A stretch of 64,000 bases of DNA, taken from Sphingobacteriales bacterium 46-32. Lineage in GTDB: Bacteria; Bacteroidota; Bacteroidia; Chitinophagales; Chitinophagaceae. The DNA lies in NCBI GenBank assembly GCA_001898485.1, contig MKTY01000020.1:496001-560000 (forward strand), given 5' to 3'. Within the stretch, counting starts at the first letter, position 1; every line of letters starts with the position of its first letter. The notes beneath the pieces were generated by a model. The model saw only the letters and a list, made by a program, of their open reading frames with translations. It made no database searches and was not told where the DNA came from. Position numbers and translations under genes: made by a program. Shown piece by piece: positions 17,807 through 26,147 of the stretch.

Positions 17807-18312
17807 AGTACTTATTACTGTTTATTTTTTACACAATTTAGGCTGAAATAATATCAGTTTTAAAGGGGGAAAAAACGGTTTTCTTGGGAATGCCTTCTCT
17901 ATAATTACAGTAATATGTCAGGTCATTTCAGGAGAACCTATGGCAAAAACCGTTTCCCTTATCATTTTGTGATTGTCCCGGCCCGCCGGCCGTGGAGGCA
18001 AAAAGGTGGAACTAAATGACTGCGCGAAACAGGAAAAGAAACTATTACAGGTAATTCGAATATTTCCTGCATTACTGCACGAAAAGCAGCTAATCTTCTG
18101 ACCTTCAGCAATCGGCACTTATTCTGAAATAAATACAGGCATTACAGGCATTAGTCCGGTTTAATAGCCTATCTTCGGTAAGACTTACAAGAGCACTTCA
18201 ACATCCGGTTAGGATCAGTTTTAATTCTTACACTTCGTACAGTAAAAATTTTCTCTCCTCTTTTCGCTTGCTGCAGTCCTTCTGTTATTTTTTAATCAAT
18301 TATTTTTTACGT
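17807..18312. other. Gap between KAP and RRM genes; repeat copy, no clear gene
   Basis: 506 bases between divergent genes. It contains a short GC-rich repeat (17985-18003), the KAP promoter region, and a long leader for the RRM gene. AAACGGTTTT (near 17872) and AAAACCGTTT (near 17946) are complementary. A 66-residue minus frame at 17918-18118 shows no coding character. No TAnnTTTG box was found. Confidence 0.5.
17985..18003 (+). repeat. Dispersed GC-rich repeat, copy 1
   Basis: GCCGGCCGTGGAGGCAAAA is the exact reverse complement of 23645-23663. Adjacent GC-rich bases can fold, which suggests a REP-like intergenic element. Confidence 0.55.
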
Positions 18313-18579
18313 ATGAACATGTATGTATCCAACCTGGGTTTTCAACTGCAGGAATCAGATTTGAATCAATTATTCAGTGTATTTGGCGAGGTAGCTTCTG
18401 CCAAAATCATCAAAGACCGCGAAACCGGTCGTAGCCGCGGCTTTGGCTTTGTAGAAATGCCCTCTGCCGATCAGGCCAACTCTGCCATGCAGGCATTAAA
18501 CAACCGCGAGATCAGTGGTCGCGCCATGTCTGTATCCATTGCAAAAGAAAAGGAACCACGTAGCGCACGCGCCTGGTAA
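18313..18579 (+). CDS. RRM RNA-binding protein
   Basis: An 88-residue protein from the ATG at 18313 (MNMYVSNLGF); an in-frame ATG at 18268 would only add leader sequence. It is one RNA recognition motif: RNP2 is MYVSNL at the start, RNP1 is RGFGFVEM near residue 43. A short basic tail KEKEPRSARAW follows. Small single-RRM proteins are common in Bacteroidota, where some act as global post-transcriptional regulators in the absence of Hfq. A long untranslated leader and a strong terminator suggest a monocistronic, well-expressed gene. Confidence 0.9.
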   Translation: MNMYVSNLGFQLQESDLNQLFSVFGEVASAKIIKDRETGRSRGFGFVEMPSADQANSAMQALNNREISGRAMSVSIAKEKEPRSARAW

Positions 18580-18621
18580 CCCCGCCCGTTGCTTCAGACA
18601 AACACTTATTGAAAATACTAC

Positions 18622-18656
18622 CACGCGCAGCGACCATTCGCTGCCGTGTTTTTTTT
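18622..18656 (+). terminator. Intrinsic terminator of the RRM gene
   Basis: The stem CACG(C)GCAGCGA / TCGCTGCCGTG has one bulged base and a CCAT loop, and is followed directly by eight T residues. It lies 43 bases after the RRM stop. Confidence 0.9.
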
Positions 18657-18672
18657 AAATAAACCCGACACT

Positions 18673-18951
18673 ATGCAGTTTCAAAAAACAGATATGGAGT
18701 TTACGCACTACCGGTGGGAACATGAGCCTGTGGATTTCGCAGTTGCCTTATCGAAAGAGCCAACACGCAAACCATTCGATCCTCACAATGGAATGCAGGT
18801 GTTATATATTATCAACTACTTCCTGGAAGCTGCAGAGCGATTTTCGACCAGAGAGGCACGTGTTATTGAAAGCATCATTGCCCATCAGCTACCCAAAGAC
18901 ATGAAAAGTGAGCGATCGGTTTATAACTGGCTCTTGCAGGTTACGCAATAA
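18673..18951 (+). CDS. Small hypothetical protein
   Basis: A 92-residue protein from ATG 18673 (MQFQKTDMEFTHYRWEHEP). The longer frame beginning at 18646 would start inside the terminator of the RRM gene and is rejected. It is soluble and acidic, with no known domain that I recognise, and contains a helical stretch MQVLYIINYFLEAAERFSTREARVIESI. Its codon pattern looks coding. Confidence 0.6.
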   Translation: MQFQKTDMEFTHYRWEHEPVDFAVALSKEPTRKPFDPHNGMQVLYIINYFLEAAERFSTREARVIESIIAHQLPKDMKSERSVYNWLLQVTQ

Positions 18952-19198
18952 GTGTTTGAATGGCAGAAACTGCTGCTGCCATTTTATTCCCGCCCTATAA
19001 TTTCGTTTACCCGGCGCAGACCAACCACCGGCAGATTCACCCCGGCCCGCTCCTTCCGCACAGAAATATCAGCTTTTAGCAAGACAACTGCTCTGCTTCC
19101 CGAAAAATCATTCTTTTTAAGGATTTACCGGTGTATGCCCCGTTACTACTTTTATCTGGTAGTCTTCAAACAATCATCTTTCAATTATCGGGTATACA

Positions 19199-20425
19199 AT
19201 GAACAAACTGCTTTTTTCTATCCTGTGTCTTTTATCCGCAGCAGCATTTGGGCAAAAAGGAAATTTTGGCATCCTTCAATATACCATACCGCCGGGTTAC
19301 CAACTGGCAAAAGCCGATAACCTGCTTACCTATTTCAGGCAGGATGATAAAAGCGGCGCTTATTGCAAATTTGTAATCTATAAAACCCTCCCCGGCCAGG
19401 GTAGTCCACAACAGAACTTCGATTTCTTCTGGGATAATATGATCAAAAAGGCGTTCAACGTGACCGGCCCGGCAAACATGCAGCCCGCGGGAGTCTTAAA
19501 AGGATGGCAATTGCTGATGGGCACAACCGTCTACGCAGACAATGGTGCAAATACAATGGCCATTCTTACCACTTTCAGCGGCAAAAACATCATGCAGAAT
19601 GTATGTATCATTTCGAATGCCGATATCTATAAAGCCGATATCGAAAGCTTCATCGCCTCTGTAGATGTATCCGAACAAATTACTACAGCAGCCCCAACCA
19701 CCAGGCCGGCTACTACACCGACTCTACCAGCTACAACAACCGCCTCTGCCAACATAAAATATGAAGTATGGATGTGCCATTGCTTTACTCCGGGTACGCT
19801 GTCTTCCACGGCTTTTAAAACGGTGGTAATTTCTCCCGATGGCAAGTGCCTGTATTATCTGCCCGAAAAAGGGTTGAACGGTATTACTCCGGCCAACAGC
19901 AATGAGAGTGGCAGCTGGGGCACCGTAACAGACAAAGGCAAGATGCTGCAGTTGCGCAACGAACGATACGGAAATATAGAGTTGTACAAAATATCCGCTA
20001 CCGCCATGAGCCGGTACGCCGACCTCAAAAGTTCTATTTATAAAAAAGTAAAACAGGTAGACGGCTTACGGTTCGAAGGAGCTTATTCGCCGGAGCTTTC
20101 CTATTACAACGGGAAGACAGATGTTATTTCGCGGCAGACAGACCCCAATAAGCGCCCCATTATCTTTTTCAAAAAAGATGGTACTTATATCAATGAAGGC
20201 ATCGAATTCAGCAACCTCACATTCGGTGACCCCTATGCACTGGGCAAAGGGACTTATGAAGTGGTGAATTACTCACTCATACTTACCACCCAAAGCGGAC
20301 GCAAGCTGCAGGTAGCATTCACCCCGGTACTGGATGCAAACCCTGCCGCCAGCAACAATAGTGGGCTGATCATAAACAATAATTTATTCTACAGGCTGGG
20401 CAAAGATTTTACTCCACATAATTAA
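19199..20425 (+). CDS. Secreted hypothetical protein with Thr-rich linker
   Basis: A 408-residue protein. A signal peptide covers residues 1-18 (MNKLLFSILCLLSAAAFG, cleaved before QKGN). An alpha/beta domain to about 160 carries PPGYQLAKADNLLTYFRQDDKS. A Thr/Pro/Ala linker follows at about 164-186 (TTAAPTTRPATTPTLPATTT), then a beta-rich domain (SPDGKCLYYLPEKG; GTYEVVNYSLILTTQSGRK). I do not recognise either domain. It is probably exported to the periplasm or cell surface. The gene stands alone. Confidence 0.75.
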   Translation: MNKLLFSILCLLSAAAFGQKGNFGILQYTIPPGYQLAKADNLLTYFRQDDKSGAYCKFVIYKTLPGQGSPQQNFDFFWDNMIKKAFNVTGPANMQPAGVLKGWQLLMGTTVYADNGANTMAILTTFSGKNIMQNVCIISNADIYKADIESFIASVDVSEQITTAAPTTRPATTPTLPATTTASANIKYEVWMCHCFTPGTLSSTAFKTVVISPDGKCLYYLPEKGLNGITPANSNESGSWGTVTDKGKMLQLRNERYGNIELYKISATAMSRYADLKSSIYKKVKQVDGLRFEGAYSPELSYYNGKTDVISRQTDPNKRPIIFFKKDGTYINEGIEFSNLTFGDPYALGKGTYEVVNYSLILTTQSGRKLQVAFTPVLDANPAASNNSGLIINNNLFYRLGKDFTPHN

Positions 20426-20463
20426 ACCATAGCCGTACAAGGGCTGGGAAAAAATGTATTGTG

Positions 20464-20790
20464 CTATTCTGCTTTGCCAGAAATATTCCCTTTATCCTGC
20501 TCTGTAAATACCGAAGGCATGAGCTCAATATGATGCCGGGCTGCCACTTTTATCAATATGGGCATTAAGATAGATGCGCCGGGAATGAGTACAAACGGAA
20601 TGCCGATGCCGGCCAGTTTTAAAGTGTCGTACAACTGCGTTTTCAGGAGATGCTCCTGCTCAGCACTTACGCTGCCGGTTGACAGATACTGCCCGATGAT
20701 GAGCAATGCCTCTTTATCATCGCCATATTCGGTTTTTAACCCCTGCAGAAAATGATGGGCATGCTCTTCAATAATGGCTTCGATGTGCAT
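20464..20790 (-). CDS. Small protein with LETM1-like motif
   Basis: A 108-residue protein. The segment LKLAGIGIPFVLIPGASILM followed by PILIKVAARHHIELMPSVF resembles the hydrophobic core and LPS-x-F end of LETM1-type proteins from Bacteroidota; I rate that as a resemblance only. The hydrophobic segment could be membrane-associated. It starts 60 bases after the end of the FabH-like gene on the same strand and could share its transcript. Confidence 0.6.
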   Translation of the reverse strand: MHIEAIIEEHAHHFLQGLKTEYGDDKEALLIIGQYLSTGSVSAEQEHLLKTQLYDTLKLAGIGIPFVLIPGASILMPILIKVAARHHIELMPSVFTEQDKGNISGKAE

Positions 20791-20850
20791 GATTGATGAA
20801 ACTTCAACAGACAGTAAAACAGTTTCCGGCGCCCAAACCTGTGCAGTATA

Positions 20851-21918
20851 TTAATACCTGTAACACACTGCATTTATATTCATACCCGCCCCTACGGATG
20901 CAAACAACACCACATCGCCGGTATGCAACGCATGGCCGGGCACCTGGTTTTTGCGCACGAGATCATACAACGTAGGAATAGTAGCCACGGAGCTATTGCC
21001 CAGCCAGTGAATACTCATGGGCAAAACGTTGGCCGGCGCGGGACAGCCATAGAGTTTATAAAACCGTTCGATGATGGCTTCATCCATCTTGGCATTGGCC
21101 TGGTGTATAAAGATCTTTTTGAGTTCCTGAATGCCCACCCCATTACGATCGAGACATTCCTTCATGGCTACGGGCACATGATGCAGGGCATACTCATATA
21201 CTCTTCGCCCCTGCATTTTGATATACTGCGTATGCTGATCCACATCGGGATTGGCCGATGGCCCCATGCCGATATAATTTACTTCTTTGATAGCGTGGGT
21301 TTGTGCCAGGCAACCCATGACGCCCTGTCCGGTAGCTTCCACATCTTTATACTCCAGCACCACGGCGCCGGCGCCGTCGCTAAAGATCATACTGTCGCGG
21401 TCGAAGCGGTCTATAACCCGCGAAAGGGCTTCTGTACCCACAATCAGTGCTTTTTTGGCAATGCCGGCTTTAAAAAATGCATCGGCCTGTATCAATCCCT
21501 GCAGCCAGCCGGGACAACCAAATAAAATATCGTAGGCAATACAGTTGGGGTTTTCTATCTGTAAGTCATGTTTGATGAGGCTGGCCAGTGAGGGCACCGC
21601 CACCGACTGCACGGTATGTGCCGATACATTACCGAAATTGTGCGCCACAATGAGCTGATCAATTTCTTCCTTATTCACGCCGGCATCCTGCAGGGCAGCA
21701 GCAGCAGCAAGACTACCAATGCCAGAGGCGGTCTGGTCATCGGCAGCATATCGCCGCTCTTCTATGCCTGTGATGGCAGCAAACTTGCGAATGATCTCGG
21801 CCCCATCCTGGGGCAACTGTTTACCATCTGAATAAAATGACTGATGGGCAAACGCTTCGTTTGCCTGAACGTTGCCGGGGATATAAGCCCCTGTACCGGT
21901 AATAACAGATTGAAACAT
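20851..21918 (-). CDS. 3-oxoacyl-ACP synthase III (FabH-like)
   Basis: A 355-residue thiolase-fold condensing enzyme with the complete KAS III triad: Cys135 in LFGCPGW, His272 in IHQANAKMDE, Asn308 in LGNSSVATIPTL. It also has SDGAGAVVLEY and the C-terminal GDVVLFASVGAGMNINAV loop. KAS III enzymes condense an acyl-CoA with malonyl-ACP. No other fatty-acid genes are nearby, so this standalone copy may prime a specialised fatty acid, polyketide or pigment rather than be the housekeeping fabH. Assignment to the family is strong; substrate unknown. Confidence 0.88.
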   Translation of the reverse strand: MFQSVITGTGAYIPGNVQANEAFAHQSFYSDGKQLPQDGAEIIRKFAAITGIEERRYAADDQTASGIGSLAAAAALQDAGVNKEEIDQLIVAHNFGNVSAHTVQSVAVPSLASLIKHDLQIENPNCIAYDILFGCPGWLQGLIQADAFFKAGIAKKALIVGTEALSRVIDRFDRDSMIFSDGAGAVVLEYKDVEATGQGVMGCLAQTHAIKEVNYIGMGPSANPDVDQHTQYIKMQGRRVYEYALHHVPVAMKECLDRNGVGIQELKKIFIHQANAKMDEAIIERFYKLYGCPAPANVLPMSIHWLGNSSVATIPTLYDLVRKNQVPGHALHTGDVVLFASVGAGMNINAVCYRY

Positions 21919-22284
21919 ATAGCTAAGTTAACCTTTTATATAAACATGGCCTGCCCGCCAGGCAGGTAATGATACATACCTGCACCGGATATTTAAGCCA
22001 ATTTCAGAAAATAGTACAGTGTGGTTCGTGTTAACCGTTGCGATCTGTAAACCGGATGAGCAAAGAGGTAGTTGATATCTTTAAAAGCCATTTAGAAGAC
22101 CGCTACGCAGGTGATAATTGCCTTATTAACCGATGGTAAATTTAAGACAATTAATCATACAATACATATTTACCTGCCGATACAATCGTGCTATTCAATA
22201 AAGCCAGAGAAAGAATGATGGCTGTTTTTTCTTATCTTCAGAGACATTGCAGGAATCGAACCCGGCTATCAACAATTCCTCCTT
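21919..22284. other. Gap with a short palindrome, no clear gene
   Basis: 366 bases between divergent genes. CCTGCC-CGCCA-GGCAGG (about 21951-21967) is a hairpin of the GC-rich intergenic type. GCAGGAATCGAACC (22249-22262) matches a tRNA T-arm complement but has no tRNA around it. No promoter consensus was found. Confidence 0.45.
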
Positions 22285-23304
22285 ATGCGCCTCACCAGCA
22301 TCTCAATATCGCTATTTTTATTATGCAGTTTTTTACCTGCCCGCAACAGAATAAAAGAATATTACCGGCTTATATATGCAGCCGAAAAAGCACTTTGCAA
22401 AGAAGATTACATGACTGCCTGCGACTATTATACAGCCGCATTTAAAAAGAAAGAACCATTCTATGCCGACATCCGAAACGCCTTCACAACCTCCCTGTTG
22501 ACAAAAGACAGCCTTAGAATCCGGTATTTCTGGACACTTACAAGCCAGCACCCCGACCTGGTGTATGAACTAAAAAATAATCAGGCAGCACTTCGTATAT
22601 GCTCGCCGGCCTTGCAAAGGCAGATTGCCGGCTATAACCGCACACGCAGTGTGACGGCATTCGAGCGACTTATAGACTCTGTACGCAATGTAGACCAGCA
22701 AGCGCGGCATGAATGCCCGAACAATATGAAGGCAGCCTGCAAAGAAAGATTTTATAAAACCGACAGCGCCAATATTCATTTCATCGCATCACTGTTGCGA
22801 ACCACCGGTTATTCGGAAAGTATTCATGGCGAACAAAGCCTGAAAAGCTGTTTTCTTATAGGCTGGCATGCCCGGCGCTGGGGCTTTACAGAACTCGATG
22901 CCATTCTATATGAACTTGTGAAAAAAGGACGTATCAAACCCTCCCTTCCAGCACAGCTGATCGAATACAAAAGTGACATTGACAGCATTAATAAGCGCTA
23001 TCTCGACAATAGCCCCGACCTTGGTTTTGAATCAACCTGCATAGTTATTGGTCCTCACCTGATAGAAATGAATCAAACAGATAGCAGTATTGCAGCCATC
23101 AACAAAAACAGAAGCCGCTATTTTCTGGATAATGTCTTAAATGATATAAACAAAAACACGCTGATACTAAAAAATCCGTTATTTAACGGCAAGGCGGGCG
23201 ATTTTAATCTAAACCTGTTTAACCAAAACATGGCAGAAGAGGAGTTTAAACAATTTCTGAATAGTCTTACCCAAATGGGAGCAGTCAAAAAATGTTGGTT
23301 TTGA
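22285..23304 (+). CDS. Secreted hypothetical protein, DUF6624-like
   Basis: A 339-residue protein with an N-terminal hydrophobic signal (MRLTSISISLFLLCSFLPA). An N-terminal helical part with a TPR-like look (YYRLIYAAEKALCKEDYMTACDYYTAAFKK, given here in parts: YYRLIYAAEKAL and CKEDYMTACDYY) is followed by a region with LIDSVRNVDQQAR and later CFLIGWHARRWGFTELDAIL. The DQ-x-x-R and conserved His pattern resembles DUF6624, a Bacteroidota family of unknown function. The match is from memory and tentative. Confidence 0.6.
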   Translation: MRLTSISISLFLLCSFLPARNRIKEYYRLIYAAEKALCKEDYMTACDYYTAAFKKKEPFYADIRNAFTTSLLTKDSLRIRYFWTLTSQHPDLVYELKNNQAALRICSPALQRQIAGYNRTRSVTAFERLIDSVRNVDQQARHECPNNMKAACKERFYKTDSANIHFIASLLRTTGYSESIHGEQSLKSCFLIGWHARRWGFTELDAILYELVKKGRIKPSLPAQLIEYKSDIDSINKRYLDNSPDLGFESTCIVIGPHLIEMNQTDSSIAAINKNRSRYFLDNVLNDINKNTLILKNPLFNGKAGDFNLNLFNQNMAEEEFKQFLNSLTQMGAVKKCWF

Positions 23305-23363
23305 TCGTTTCTGCGAATAATACCTGAAAATTAATCCAGGAACAGCGTACCAACCCTTACTAC

Positions 23364-23393
23364 AAAAACCCGGCAATAGTTCATTACCGGGTT
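23364..23393 (-). terminator. Intrinsic terminator of the 40-residue gene
   Basis: On the minus strand AACCCGGTAAT-GAACT-ATTGCCGGGTT is followed by T residues. It lies about 20 bases after the stop of the small gene at 23413, with one G-U pair in the stem. A closely similar hairpin occurs at 26469-26493. Confidence 0.75.
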
Positions 23394-23412
23394 AAAGAAC
23401 AGCAGCACGCCA

Positions 23413-23535
23413 TCAATCCGTCATTGCTGCCAGCACGGCATCCCACAGCGTGTCGCCGCACTCTTCCTGTACAAATGGAGTATACTCCTCCAACCCATCT
23501 GTATCCATTTGCAGTGTTGTTGTTGTTTCATTCAT
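23413..23535 (-). CDS. 40-residue acidic peptide
   Basis: An ATG at 23535 opens a frame that reads MNETTTTLQMDTDGLEEY and then TPFVQEECGDTLWDAVLAAM, ending TD. It is strongly acidic, with one Cys and a Trp, and has no signal peptide. It is followed by a good intrinsic terminator and preceded by a leader that is repeated at 26323-26378. Those flanks make it likely to be a true one-gene unit. It could be a peptide precursor or a small regulatory protein; no maturation enzyme is next to it. Function unknown. Confidence 0.55.
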   Translation of the reverse strand: MNETTTTLQMDTDGLEEYTPFVQEECGDTLWDAVLAAMTD

Positions 23536-23569
23536 ATTCAAAAATTTTCAGATTATTGATTCATTCGTC

Positions 23570-23624
23570 TCCGGAGAAATAATAGAAAACAGCTGCTTTT
23601 ATGTTGTACCTGAATAAAAGTTTG
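23570..23624 (-). repeat. Leader repeat copy 1, upstream of the small peptide gene
   Basis: Shares TCCGGAGAAA, a TTTTAT-x-TT-x-TACCTGAA block and a final TTTG with 26323-26378 in the same orientation. It is the promoter/leader region of the 40-residue gene. Confidence 0.5.
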
Positions 23625-23644
23625 CAGACACTGGTTAATTGAGC

Positions 23645-23663
23645 TTTTGCCTCCACGGCCGGC
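23645..23663 (-). repeat. Dispersed GC-rich repeat, copy 2
   Basis: Exact reverse complement of 17985-18003. It is followed by CCCGCCGCGGCGGG, a perfect 14-base palindrome (about 23670-23683), so the element can fold strongly. Confidence 0.55.
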
Positions 23664-23728
23664 AGGCTCCCGCCGCGGCGGGACCGGTGCTGTGCGTTTC
23701 TCCGATTGAATCTGTCAGCAGTATTTTC

Positions 23729-24274
23729 TTATACCGTTGCCGCTTCGAGCGGCTCAGCCACGGGAAAGTCAACGGGTACCTGCGTAAGGTTATGCAAATA
23801 ATTCATGGCCACTTTATCACTTACCTGCAGTACCAGGTCTACGAGGTGACCGTCTGTATAGCCGGCGGCATAAAACGCATCGACGCTGGCAGCACTGGCC
23901 CTGCCTTTATTTTCGGTAATGTCTTTGGTGAGTACAGCCAATGCATTCAGTTGGGGATTTTCGCTCCGGCCGCCGCGGATATCCAGTATCTGCTCATCGG
24001 TAAATCCATTCATCTTACCAATAACCGTATGCGCACTTAAGCAATAAGTACAACCATTTACCTCACTTACTACCAGGTTGATCACTTCTTTCTCTTTATT
24101 GCTGAATGGTGTTTTGGCATTCTGAAAAGCCAGGTATTTCTCAAGGCCGCTATCAGACAAAGCAATGGTGGCGTAGAGATTGGGCACAAAGCCCAGCATT
24201 TTCTGCAGTTTATCAAAAATGGCCTGGTTGGTTGCAGATACCTCTGCTCTTGCGGGAACGTTAAACGTTTTCAT
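23729..24274 (-). CDS. Carboxymuconolactone decarboxylase / AhpD-like protein
   Basis: A 181-residue helical protein of the CMD/AhpD fold. The redox centre is CTYCLSAH (Cys-x-x-Cys-x-x-x-His) near residues 76-83, after KEKEVINLVVSEVNG. Such proteins act as alkylhydroperoxidases or related peroxidases. It is 26 bases downstream of the alpha/beta hydrolase gene on the same strand and probably shares its TetR-controlled promoter. Confidence 0.85.
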   Translation of the reverse strand: MKTFNVPARAEVSATNQAIFDKLQKMLGFVPNLYATIALSDSGLEKYLAFQNAKTPFSNKEKEVINLVVSEVNGCTYCLSAHTVIGKMNGFTDEQILDIRGGRSENPQLNALAVLTKDITENKGRASAASVDAFYAAGYTDGHLVDLVLQVSDKVAMNYLHNLTQVPVDFPVAEPLEAATV

Positions 24275-24300
24275 AAATGTGTTTGTTGATTGAATATTTA

Positions 24301-25290
24301 TTAATGTATTTGTTTCTGTTGCAGAAATGTTTTGATCAGCGCAGCCGCCTGCAGGTGATGCTCTTCGAGTGCAAAGTGGCCGCCGTTGAGCAGGTGTATC
24401 TCCGCTGCGGGATTATCCTTTTTAAAAGCCAGGGCCCCGGCGGCAACAAAGAGCGGATCATGCCTGCCAGATATCACGAGTGTGGCGGGATGGTACTTGC
24501 TGAAATAAGCCTGCCAGGTATCATAAAGTGCCAGGTTGCTGCTATAGTTGCGAAAAAGCGCCAGCTGAATGACATCATTGCCCGGCCGGTCGAGGTAATA
24601 CTGATCGGTAATGTAACTGTCGGGATTGATTGCCGCTATATTTTCGGCTCCATCGGTATATTGCCAGCGGGTGGCTTCGGGCGTGAGCAGAGCGCGTGCT
24701 CCCTTTTCTGTATCCGCATTGGGATCCTGCATATAAGCAGCAAGCGGAGCCAGCGCCTCTCCCAGGCCTTCGGTATAGGCGTTGGCATTTTGTATAATCA
24801 ATGCCTGCACCGCCTCTGGTCTTTGTGTAGCTATGCGAAAGCCAATGGGGCCTCCATAGTCCTGCAGGTATAAACTAAACTTCTTCAACCCGAGCTGGTC
24901 GATAAAATGACTGATCGTAGTCGTGAGATTGTCGAACGTATACGTATAGGCAGTAGTAACCGGTGCGCTGCTCTGACCAAAGCCGGGATAATCCGGAGCG
25001 ATGAGGTGATAACTATCTGCCAGATCGCGCATGAGATCATTATACATACGCGAAGAAGAGGGAAAGCCATGCAGCAGCAGGATGACGGGTTTGCCGGGAG
25101 TACCCGCCTCTCGATAAAAAATAGCAAGCCCGTCAACTTTTATGCTCCTGAAAAATACCTGTTTGTGTTCCATATCGTTTTCTTTTTTGTTGGAGAGAAT
25201 AGATGAGTCAGTAAACTGCCCGGCAGCGAAAACAGTATGCTGCAGCGTGGTAAGCAATAGTGAGATATAAAGAATACGTGATTTCATCAT
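24301..25290 (-). CDS. Alpha/beta hydrolase, epoxide hydrolase / haloalkane dehalogenase type
   Basis: A 329-residue protein. An N-terminal signal-like segment (MKSRILYISLLLTTLQHTVFA) precedes a catalytic domain with the oxyanion motif HGFPSSS (74-80), nucleophile Asp144 in YLQDYGGP, and His near 309 in GGHFALEEH. An Asp nucleophile points to epoxide hydrolases or dehalogenases rather than esterases. An internal Met40 start would give a cytosolic form without the signal. A perfect TetR-type palindrome is 17 bases upstream. It heads an operon with the AhpD-like gene. Confidence 0.85.
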   Translation of the reverse strand: MMKSRILYISLLLTTLQHTVFAAGQFTDSSILSNKKENDMEHKQVFFRSIKVDGLAIFYREAGTPGKPVILLLHGFPSSSRMYNDLMRDLADSYHLIAPDYPGFGQSSAPVTTAYTYTFDNLTTTISHFIDQLGLKKFSLYLQDYGGPIGFRIATQRPEAVQALIIQNANAYTEGLGEALAPLAAYMQDPNADTEKGARALLTPEATRWQYTDGAENIAAINPDSYITDQYYLDRPGNDVIQLALFRNYSSNLALYDTWQAYFSKYHPATLVISGRHDPLFVAAGALAFKKDNPAAEIHLLNGGHFALEEHHLQAAALIKTFLQQKQIH

Positions 25291-25306
25291 TTATTAATTA
25301 ATATAT

Positions 25307-25320
25307 ACAGACCGGTCTGT
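25307..25320. promoter_or_regulatory. TetR operator before the hydrolase gene
   Basis: ACAGACCGGTCTGT is a perfect 14-base palindrome. It shares ACAGACnnGTCTGTCTATAT with the site at 25913-25926 upstream of tetR. Confidence 0.8.
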
Positions 25321-25339
25321 CTATATATGGGTAAAAAAA

Positions 25340-25870
25340 TTATAACAACTTCTCGGCCATTTTTTTGGCGGTTTTGACCGGCCAGCTGCCTTCATGTACT
25401 TTACCGGTCACAAGGGCTGCATCGAACAGCAGGTAAAGCTCATCGGCCAGTTTTTCCTTACCGGCCGGTTTCAGTATCCCGGCAAACAAACTACGAATAC
25501 TGTCCTTCTGCCGGCGGATAAGCTGGCGTACCCTTGCGTCATCAACCGGAACCTCTGCCGCTATATTCAAAAAATTGCACCCATTAAAATCTGCCTGCTT
25601 TGAAAATTTGAGGATAAAGTCAAACACCGCCAGTGCCTTTTCTTCGGGTGTGGAATATTTATCAATAAAGGCCCGCAGGGATTTTTCTGTATTCTCAGCA
25701 GTGACTCTGAGATACTCTACCAACAAATCTTCTTTTGATGGAAAATACTGATACAGGCTTGCTTTGGCCACCTCCGCCTCCTTTATTACCTGGTTGATAC
25801 CGGTACTATTATATCCCTGCTTATAAAACAGCCGGGAAGCCACATTCACTATACGCTCTCTTGTATCCAT
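25340..25870 (-). CDS. TetR family transcriptional regulator
   Basis: A 176-residue protein from the ATG at 25870 (MDTRERIVNVASRLFYKQGY). The longer frame from 25948 would start inside the operator and upstream of the -7 box and is rejected. The helix-turn-helix is TGINQVIKEAEVAKASLYQY with FPSKEDLL, typical of the TetR/AcrR family. The C-terminal ligand-binding part contains FNGCNFLNIAAEVP, seen in TetR proteins that sense small organics or electrophiles. Matching operators lie before its own gene and before the hydrolase gene, so it probably represses both until a ligand binds. Confidence 0.92.
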   Translation of the reverse strand: MDTRERIVNVASRLFYKQGYNSTGINQVIKEAEVAKASLYQYFPSKEDLLVEYLRVTAENTEKSLRAFIDKYSTPEEKALAVFDFILKFSKQADFNGCNFLNIAAEVPVDDARVRQLIRRQKDSIRSLFAGILKPAGKEKLADELYLLFDAALVTGKVHEGSWPVKTAKKMAEKLL

Positions 25871-25887
25871 TGTGTAGATTGACAGGG

Positions 25888-25895
25888 CAAAGATA
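25888..25895 (-). promoter_or_regulatory. -7 box of tetR
   Basis: TATCTTTG on the minus strand matches TAnnTTTG and lies 17 bases before the chosen start. Confidence 0.6.
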
Positions 25896-25912
25896 GGAGG
25901 AGTTTTCGAAAA

Positions 25913-25926
25913 ACAGACAAGTCTGT
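25913..25926. promoter_or_regulatory. TetR operator before tetR
   Basis: ACAGAC-AA-GTCTGT lies upstream of the tetR -7 box, over the expected -33 region, so binding would block transcription of tetR itself. Confidence 0.8.
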
Positions 25927-25979
25927 CTATATTTTTTTTTGTCCGCATCTCCTGATCTGAAGTAAGGTACCGTTATACA

Positions 25980-26147
25980 TCATACCTGTAGGATTATATC
26001 TACACGGGTGCCTGGTATAAGATCGGTGACCGACACGGATCCCCGGCCATTGGCTGCCGGGGAAAGCTGTTTGATACGGGCCTGCGTAATAGCGGTGCCA
26101 AGCGATACATGATCGCCGGCTTTCTGACCGGTAAGTTGCCGCCATTC
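25980..26147 (-). pseudogene. C-terminal fragment of a decayed gene
   Basis: A 55-codon open stretch without a start codon ends in TGA at 25980 and is closed upstream by an in-frame TAG at 26148-26150. It reads GQKAGDHVSLGTAITQARIK, then NGRGSVSVTDLIPGTRVDII. Alternating Gly/Val/Thr strands look like the end of an Ig-like or beta-sandwich protein. It is probably the remnant of a longer protein; the parent was not identified. Confidence 0.4.

Noticed and set aside
17918-18118. 66-residue Cys-containing minus-strand frame
   Set aside because: It contains the dispersed repeat, has random composition and no conserved motif.
22249-22262. tRNA fragment or attachment-site remnant (GCAGGAATCGAACC)
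   Set aside because: It matches a T-arm complement, but the other half of the T stem and the acceptor are missing and no integrase or second copy borders an element.
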